Part shown: piece after piece, positions 57,021 through 64,000 of the stretch
How the letters are laid out: each line of letters begins with the position of its first letter
Numbering within the stretch: position 1 is the first letter of the stretch
From: Nemertoderma westbladi
Taxonomy: Eukaryota > Xenacoelomorpha > Nemertodermatida > Nemertodermatidae
Length of the DNA stretch: 64,000 nt
NCBI GenBank assembly: GCA_032718475.1
Contig: JAUCBJ010001421.1
Coordinates: 16,635-80,634 of the forward strand
Reading direction: 5' to 3'
Translations under genes and position numbers: made by a program
Notes under the pieces: model-generated
Told to the model about the DNA's origin: nothing
Databases searched by the model: none
The model's input: only the letters and a program-made list of their open reading frames with translations

Positions 57021-59755
57021 TGCTGCCTTACTCCATGTTAAATAATTTAATGTTCTCGAACATTTATTAATAAACTAATATATTGGATATTGAGTTCCGT
57101 TTTGATGTAGGCCTACACCGTGCACACACTAAAGTTACAATAACTTTTAACATGTGAATGGATTTTGCTCAAATTACAGTACTTGCAAACCTTTCCTACT
57201 TCGATACTCTTTCAACACTTGTAATAAAATTTAAGAAAATGCAAAAAATATTTGGCCAGGGTAGATAAAATCAAAAATAATTCGCCGGGAAAAGTAAAAT
57301 CAATGCATTCCTATGGGTTACATTATTCCCTAGGGATGACAAATAATTAAGTTAATATTCAAAGGTCTAATAATCGAATCGAAGTCGAAATTTTTCACCT
57401 GAATCGAATCGAAATCGAATCGAAAAATATATGGGAAACCGAAGACGAAAAATTGCTTTCGATTCGATTCGATGCTAGTAGTCCCTGTCCAGTCCCTGTA
57501 ATGCGCTGGGGTTGTATTTCATTATAAAAAATATACTGTAATGATCAGGAATATTAATGAAATTAATTTATTGTTAATAAGTTAGTAATTACTTTGGTTG
57601 AACGGTAATGTAACAACGTGTATTATTATTGTGTTACGGACTGCAGATGTACTTTAATATATTATATTGTTTACAACTTATGTTATATTGTTATGCATTT
57701 ACATCGGTAAAGATGCTTGCCATGGATGTTAATTATAGTTAGTATATATATTGCTGTCCCGTAGAGCTGGTTTAGTTATTAAGATGACTATACCTACATA
57801 TTAATCAATATGTGTATGTACCGGCATAAACGGGGAACAATATCTACCGGTAATTGTTTTTATAATTCCCCAGTAAATGCAGTACATATACACTTCTACG
57901 AAGCTCTGCGTTGCCCTACAGTAGTGGATAACATTGGATGAAATTTAGGAGGAAAATTTGGCTTCGCAATAAAGCAGTTGCTAAGTGCTACTACCATCCC
58001 AGAACTTCCTCTACTAAAGTGCTCAAATTTGATACGCTTGTTATTCCATTCTAAATGTGACCGAATTAATTCTCTTTGGCCTCTCATACAATTTCGTTGA
58101 ATTTTTCGCAGTTGTTAATATACCCAGTAAGCAACCGAGGGTGCACTCTCTATAGCTGACTTGTTCATAATAACTAATAATCACGACGCGATATGATATA
58201 GACCAAGTTAAATATACGGATTCATAATTATCTTATCGAACTCGTATACTACTTACTTCAACGTGCCAATTGTAATAATAATTTAACAAAAATATTCCGG
58301 GTAATCTGGGTTTGGCCCCATTCGATATTATACTGAGGTGTTTTATATTATATATTAATATAAAAATACCTGCAAGTAAACAAGAAGTAAAGTAAATGTT
58401 TCGTAATTTAGATTTAGACATTGAGTGATATATGTAAGGTAGTGTAATAGATAATATACCAGTAATTGCTTCTCGATCAGATGAATCAAAGCGCCTTTAG
58501 TATAATATACTATAATAGTATCAATTATCAATCTGTTATACACGTTGTCCCTTCGCGAGCACGAGAGCCTACTAGAAATGGGCCTAGCGGCCCGTGAAGC
58601 AAGTCGCAGGAGACAGTACGAGTCAAGTAAAAGCTTTTTGTTCTGTCTGATAATAAATTAGTGTGAGGGTAGTCCCGGTGGTGTACGAGAAATTGGGAAC
58701 CAAAGATATGCAACCGAGTATAAGGTGGGTGGTTACGAAAATGAATACCGCTTTCACAGTCTAAGAATGCCAGGGAGGGGGCCTTTCGCCTAGCGCTAAA
58801 TGCCCCCCCCCCCCCTGGACACTTTACCCTAGCAATTCGCCTAAGGCGATTTGCTCCCGGGGGGGGGGGGGGGGGGGGGTGGGGGTAACTACGGACGAGG
58901 CGATAATTCCAAGGGACATTGAGAGCTATGCGATCATGCCAAGGGGGGGGGGGGGGGATTTCGATTGGGACATCGGACTAAGAAAATCCCACAATGTTAA
59001 AGCTTTTGCGGCTAAAATGTCCCCTTTTTTACACAATGCGCTGGTTACTCTAAACCTTAAAAAACTCCTAAGAAGTTTATATTTTATGAACTGATATGAA
59101 CTTACTCCCTCCAGCGTTTATTCTAAGTATATAACTTTACCGTGTACCGTCACAGAAACCCTGCTGCCCAGATTATGAAATCACCAGCCATTGGACAGTA
59201 TTCTCTTTGTTTCCATACTTCTGTGTTATTCACCGTCCAATCAGTATACTCCCCCCCCCCCCCCCCCCCCCCTACGTCACCCAATAGCCGGAATTACCGG
59301 ATCCATTGGTTACAGGTTGATGGCATGGTACGGTCCCTGATTGGAAGTTCTGACGGATTCTATACGTTCTACAGCGTTCGATGTGATTCATGCTTTGCTG
59401 GTTATTTCAGGCAAGAACATTATTGCAACCCCTCAGTGTGAGTGTTTATACACTTCCTGACTTTGCACCCAGAAACAACAGTGGCTAGAGAGTGATAGAA
59501 CGCAAATCTATTACACGTTTGTTTCACGTTCATACGTCTGCACGTTGACACACATCCATACATTCTGATACTTCTGCAACACGCCCTGACTGTTTGATAT
59601 TGCCGCAACACCGCATGTTATACTGTTTTATGCTGTTATAATCTGTTGTAATTTGTAACATATGGATTAATGTTAATAGTTGGAGAATACTTACGAATAA
59701 CCGGTAGATCTGGTTTTCATGATCCATTGTCCATTGATCCATCATGACGGTTTTC
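57021..59755. other. No recognisable gene; homopolymers and GAATCGA repeats
   Basis: 57365-57473 contains CGAATCGAAATCGAATCG repeats with an inverted counterpart (TTTCGATTCGATTCGATG). C and G runs occur at 58803-58815 (C13), 58859-58879 (G21), 58943-58957 (G15) and 59251-59272 (C22). A minus-strand frame at 57896-58087 (63 codons) has an unusual basic, aromatic composition but no family that I recognise. Confidence 0.5.
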
Positions 59756-60278
59756 ACTAAATTTTATGGTAGTTAGTGGTTTAGGTACAGTAGGTTTAGC
59801 TAGTCATGGCAACACTGGTTCCGACACCCTACTTCCTTCTATAAATATTTTGTAGTAGCTAGTTCTTATTACTATTTGTATAGAAAATGTTCCAGAACAT
59901 GTTAGCTATTCATTTTTCAAAAAATATGTTCTATAACAAAAATTTTTTGTTCTAGAACATTTTGTAGAAAAAAATCTGGATTCTATTTAAAACGCATGGA
60001 ATCGTTCTAAAACGTACCGGTATTAAACATCAATAAAAAAAATTGTGAAAAAAAAATGATGTGAAAAAATTTCGAAAAATGTTCTAGAGCAAAAAATATT
60101 TGTTCTAGAACATATTTTTTTTTAAATGAATAGCTAACATGTTCTGGAACATTTTCTATACAAATAGTAATAAGAACTAGCTACTACAAAATATTTATAG
60201 AAGGAAGTAGGGTGTCGGAACCAGTGTTGAAATTACTAGCTAAACCTACCTAAACCACTAGCTACCATAAAATTTAGT
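59756..60278. mobile_element. Foldback/MITE with arms near 190 bp
   Basis: Left arm from ACTAAATTTTATGGTAG (59756) and right arm ending CTACCATAAAATTTAGT (60278) are reverse complements over most of their length, sharing GGTTCCGACACCCTACTTCC and TGTAGTAGCTAGTTCTTATT phrases. Both arms carry GTTCTAGAAC-type palindromes. No coding and no convincing target duplication. The ACTAGCTA/GGTAGCTA phrases recur in the centre of the transposon at 23663-24782, suggesting kinship. Confidence 0.75.
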
Positions 60279-60499
60279 ATCTAGCTTAACGAGGAGACTT
60301 CAATTACGACCGTTGACCAAATTGCAGCAAATGCAAATTTATAGAACTCTCCCCATATCAAAATATCATAATATTGTAAAAATCAACTCGCCTCTTTTTT
60401 TCAGCCTCTTTAGGTGACCTAGCAGGCCGTAGTATATACAGTAGTACTGTATAGTTCGGGGCCATGCCCTATCATTCATTATAGATTTTTTTCTAAACT
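60279..60499. other. Short spacer, no gene
   Basis: AT-rich sequence between the foldback and the CR1/L2-like LINE. Nothing supported. Confidence 0.4.
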
Positions 60500-60515
60500 C
60501 CCAAGATTAGTCAAG

Positions 60516-60911
60516 GTGGAACTGGATTCTCCAGCTGATCGCTTATTAGTTCTTAATAACAATCATTTACTGGCAGCTTCTGACGCATTTCAGAGAGTCT
60601 ATCTTCGTCCTTCACTAACTGGCCAAGCAATAAAGCATCGCGATATTCTGAGGAAGCACGCAAAGACTCTGAACAGGGCATCTGATGATATATCAGACAG
60701 GGTTCTCGTCATCTGGGATCAGCGCAAAGAGTGCTTCGTGCTGCGTCGGAAATCAGAGGATGGTAAAATAAACTGGCGTTCCAGGGTCTCATTAACGGAT
60801 TCGGAATACACGGTTGCAACAAGGAATCTGGATCTCGAGAAAACCAAGTCCAGGCAGGCGATGAGTGGAAACTCAAAGAGCAAGGAGGCTACAACACAGT
60901 CGGAAAATTAA
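60516..60911 (+). pseudogene. LINE ORF1-like fragment
   Basis: 131 residues. The block VYLRPSLTGQAIKHRDILRK and the following WDQRKECFVLRRKSEDGKI resemble the C-terminal portion of CR1/L2-group ORF1 proteins, where a Pro-Ser-Leu-Thr phrase precedes a basic helix. The N-terminal part (zinc finger or coiled coil) is not present in this frame, so it is probably 5' truncated. It likely bound LINE RNA when intact. Confidence 0.5.
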
Positions 60912-60960
60912 CTTCTGGAGACCTCTCTAAAAGCTCGCAACTCTATGTACATACTACGGA

Positions 60961-61036
60961 CAATTATTGTATGACTAATACTACGGACAATTTTGGTATG
61001 ACTAATACTACGGACAATTATTTTATGACGAATACA
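60961..61036. repeat. 27-bp repeats (TACTACGGACAATT)
   Basis: Three copies of TACTACGGACAATTATTG plus TATGACTAA in frame as nine-residue units (TTDNFGMTN). They immediately precede the proline-rich array. Confidence 0.8.
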
Positions 61037-61064
61037 ACCATTCTAAACATTTTACATAGACTAA

Positions 61065-61465
61065 TCCCTGGTCCAACCAGTTCCGGGCCAATCCCTGGTC
61101 CAAACAGTTCGGGACCAATCCCTGGTCCAACCAGTTTCGGATCAATCCCTGGTCCAACCAGTTTCTGACCAATCCCTGTTCCAACCAGTTTCGGATCAAT
61201 CACTGGTCCAACCAGTTCGGGACCAATCCCTGGTCCAACCAGTTTGGCACCAATCCCTGGTCCTACCAGTTCCGGACCAATCCCTGGTCCAACCAGTTTC
61301 GGACCAATCCCTGGTCCAACCAGTTCCGGACCAATCCATGGTCCAACCAGTTTGGGACCAATCCCTGGTCCAACCAATTCGGGAACAGTCCCTTGTCCAA
61401 CCAGTTCCGGACCAATCCCTGGTCCATCCAGTTCCGGACCAGTCCCTGGTCCAACTATCTCCGTA
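61065..61465 (+). repeat. 27-bp minisatellite encoding IPGPTSSGP repeats
   Basis: About fifteen copies of CCAATCCCTGGTCCAACCAG plus TTCCGGA. In the plus frame that continues into the endonuclease they read IPGPTSSGP with conservative changes (PTSFG, PSSSG). One TGA at 61166-61168 breaks the frame. The array lies just before the endonuclease start, so it may have formed an N-terminal extension. Confidence 0.9.
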
Positions 61466-63281
61466 CCTAAGGGTGCCGCGATCAACTGTTACTGCACTAA
61501 TGCACAATCAATTCGGTGTCTTGATAAATATGGGGAACTACAATCTCTCATTTCAACTGCTGATCTCGATGTCCTGGGTATTACGGAAACCTTCCTGAAG
61601 GAGGATGATACAAGTTCTCTTCTCCTTGGTACCCATTGTCACAATTATAGTGTCTTCCGACGTGATCGTAAATCTGAAAACTATGGAGGGGGTGTGATGC
61701 TAGTCTGTAAGAACTCTCTGCAGCCGAGAACTCCCTTAGTCAGTATACCGCATAAACATGCTGACATCGAGTGCGTTGCTATCGATACCAACTCTTCCTT
61801 TAAGGGCAGATTTATAGACCCCCTGATAGTTGTTATGAGAACAGTAAAGCGAGAACTGAATTGAATGAAACTCATTGAATGAATTGCTGGTCCATTTGAG
61901 CGATTGTAAGTTACCCAGTTTTATCACCGGCGATTTTAATCGCGGGGAAATTAACTGGACTGACTTAACTAGCCGACCTAACCTAGGTTGTGATTATTTT
62001 ATTGATGCGATATCGGCTGCTAACCTTTGCCAATTAATCGATTTCCCCACACGGGGTGACCGAATATTGGACTTACTGCTGACAAATGATCCCTTTTTAA
62101 TATCTAACTCAAATTTAAAATCTAGCCTAACCTGGCATCCGGTGACCATTCTTCCTTCTCCTTTTGTATAACAGGAGATGCGGGATCACATGATAATAAT
62201 ATTAGCATGTCAAATATTAGATACAATTTCGGTAAGATGGAAACAGGCCGTATTAAAGAGGCCCTATCTAATATAGATTGGTCCTTTGCTACCTCAGTCA
62301 TGTAGTGTTGACTCTATGTGCAATGTTTTTTATTCAAAAATTCATTCGTTGTTTTGTTTGACCAGTTTGTACCTAAGTTTAAACCCTGTCCAAATAAGAA
62401 CCGCCAACCACTTCATATTAGGAAACTCGAGTGCAATAAACGTCGCCTTTGGCGTCACCGTAATAAATCGCTAGAATATATGTGATCTTATCGCTGTACC
62501 TGTTTTCTTTGTGAACGAACAGGCAATACGGAATTTTAACATTAAACAAGAATTACGTATACTTAATAGCGTGGATAAAAAAGCATTCTATAAATACGCG
62601 AAAAGTAGGATAACCACTCGCTCCGCATTTGCTAGTCTCAATAAACCAGATGGTTCATTTGCGACTACCAACAGTGATAAATGTGATTGTCTTTTGAAAC
62701 AATATTCATCCGTTAGTGTGGCTGATAATAATATAATGCCCGGATTAAAGCGGTAACTGATAAAAGGTTTGATATACAATTTATTTCGGAACAAAAGGTG
62801 TATAAGCATTTAAATAAATTACCTAGTAAATACAGTGATACGCCTGACGGTATCCCGACTGCGATCTTAAAGATTTTTAAGATTTGAACTATGTGTACCT
62901 TTGTGTTTAATTTTAAATAAATCGTTGACCACCCGGCGCCTATTTTATCGATGTAAATTAGATACTGAAACACCTTATATAGAAAGATTGAAATTATTGA
63001 AACTTGAACCTCTCGAGTTACGACGTATTCAAAGAGACCTAGTACTCATGTATAGAATTCTGCACAAGAAAATTGGCCTAAATAGCGAGTTAAATTTTCA
63101 TCGTGCAACGTACAGTTCGGTAGAGGTCACAACTTTAAAATTAGAAGTCAGAAATCGTGTAGTCAATATTTGGAATGGACTACCGAGTCATGTGGTTAAT
63201 TCGTCCAGCACCGATTTATTTAAAAGCAGAATTCGTGAATGCGATTTTTACGAGTACTGCAAGTTTCATATAAATTTATAA
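61244..63281 (+). pseudogene. CR1/L2-like ORF2 relic (endonuclease, partial RT, C-terminus)
   Basis: Endonuclease: CYCTNAQSIRCLDKYGEL (NAQSI motif), VLGITETFL (catalytic Glu), FRRDRKSENYGGGVMLVCK; then in another frame FITGDFNRGEINW (Asp/Asn) and ILDLLLTND. Linker: AFYKYAKSRITTRSAFASLN. RT start: a YSDTPDGIPTAIL phrase near 62835. The palm motifs (including the catalytic Asp pair) are absent. The C-terminal region LKLEPLELRRIQRDLVLMYR and VRNRVVNIWNGLPSHVVNS is typical of CR1/L2/Rex elements. Stops near 61166 and 61864 and a roughly kilobase-scale deletion near 62890 make it inactive. Confidence 0.8.
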
Positions 63282-63556
63282 TTCAAGTGTCCATTAGAAT
63301 AGTGTCCGTATTTTGATTATAATTGTGTTTGTTTTATTGTCCTTTTATATTACTTTTATTTAGATATTTTCCATTTTATTTAATTAATTACTTAAAGCTA
63401 AAACATTAGTCGCATCGTCAGTGGTCTTTATTTTGTAAATGCAGTGCTTTTGTTTTAATGTATGTAGATGTGTACTGACTTTTATAGTGTATTGGCGCTG
63501 TTTTAACTTAGGTGGAGATGTCTCCCCTTTAATAAAATATCTTATCTTATCCTATT

Positions 63557-64000
63557 ATATTCATGATAAACTGAGTTTTATTTACAAATTTCGGGTTTGG
63601 AGTATTCTGCAAAAATGCCGCTTACGTTAGGCTACCGGTAGCAGAAGGCTAACAGCAAACAACTGAATGATTGATTTGGAGATACCTTGAAATTTAGCTC
63701 GAACCTTGACTTGAGCTCAAGTCCAGATTTTTTGTGTTACCAGCTTGAAATTTCAAGTTTACCTTGAGGAAATTCTCAAGTATACCTTAAGGTTAGCCTG
63801 AAATATTTCAGATCGCAATTACTAGTAAAATAGAATGTTCTAGAACTAAAAATAATATGTTCTAGAACATTATTTAACAAAAAAAATAATTCGAAATATC
63901 CTAGAATGCTTCAGACTTACATTAAAAAGTAATAGCAACTGTAGTAAACTATAGGCCTGCACATTCCTTGGTGTCCCCATTCGTGTTCCTTGGAAAGAGG
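63557..64000. other. No gene; palindrome-rich end
   Basis: 63690-63800 holds ACTTGAGCTCAAGT, CTTGAAATTTCAAG, CTTGAG-x6-CTCAAG and CCTTAAGG. GTTCTAGAAC occurs at 63837-63846 and 63859-63868. No supported ORF. Confidence 0.5.

Larger units (their letters stand above)
60500..63556 (+). mobile_element. CR1/L2-like LINE, internally deleted
   Basis: Order: ORF1-like frame (60516-60911), two 27-bp minisatellites, APE endonuclease (61460-62170), linker (62511-62756), the very start of RT (62770-62880), then an abrupt jump to the C-terminal domain (62940-63281). A 3' UTR ends in TAAAATATCTTATCTTATCC (63533-63552), a short pentamer tail typical of CR1/L2. Most of the reverse transcriptase is missing. 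The 5' limit is approximate. Confidence 0.75.

Noticed and set aside
57896-58087. Conserved exon on the minus strand
   Set aside because: The composition looks protein-like but I recognise no family, splice sites or neighbours to support it.

Overview
This window is AT-rich animal DNA, almost certainly from an invertebrate. It has a split host gene, many families of non-LTR, LTR and cut-and-paste transposons, long minisatellites, and no operons, ribosome binding sites or prokaryotic genes. I cannot name the species. Frequent TAGGCCTA and TACCGGTA palindromes and the mix of RTE-like, CR1/L2-like, BEL/Pao, mariner, PIF/Harbinger-like and Helitron-like DNA suggest a marine invertebrate, but that is inference.

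Layout. 1-612: a 34-bp tandem array split by a 347-bp polyadenylated retrocopy. 2.3-4.9 kb: a mariner-like relic and broken copies of RTE-like LINE family A. 7.15-10.13 kb: a nearly full-length family A LINE with one 965-residue endonuclease/reverse transcriptase ORF and a 12-bp target-site duplication (TSD). 10.7-15.9 kb: a foldback, a Helitron-like end, LINE relics and a 37-bp minisatellite. 16.1-18.65 kb: a 45-bp satellite. 19-20.9 kb: a family B LINE whose 3' tail has become an 895-bp perfect TTAGTA array. 21.7-25.2 kb: LINE A relics and a BEL/Pao pol relic carrying a 1120-bp DNA transposon with an 8-bp TSD. 26.4-28.3 kb: a mariner-like element with long inverted repeats.

28.7-40.6 kb holds the best host gene candidate: two minus-strand exons whose phases match, encoding a secreted, cysteine-rich, probably GPI-anchored protein (Ly6/uPAR-like cysteine count). 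Its 11.2-kb intron is filled by an LTR element (29978-39887, TSD TATAT) with gag-like ORFs and a CCHC knuckle but no recognisable pol. That element contains a Harbinger-like transposon (TSD TAA), which in turn contains a family B LINE (TSD ATTTAAACAA).

41-46 kb holds A-rich and ACCGGT-rich minisatellites and a decayed gag-like region. 47965-57015 is a 9051-bp young LTR element: 1.2-kb LTRs differing at only about eight positions, a 5-bp TSD, and two gag-like coding regions (one with two zinc knuckles) but no reverse transcriptase, protease, RNase H or integrase. It is the strongest candidate for an undescribed element. 57-60.3 kb has long G/C homopolymers and a foldback rich in GTTCTAGAAC palindromes. 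60.5-63.56 kb is a decayed CR1/L2-like LINE with an in-frame proline-rich 9-residue repeat ahead of its endonuclease.

Almost nothing here acts as a host pathway. The logic is insertion on insertion: autonomous LINEs and an unseen BEL/Pao or Gypsy pol source would mobilise the elements that lack pol, and LINE tails seed microsatellites.
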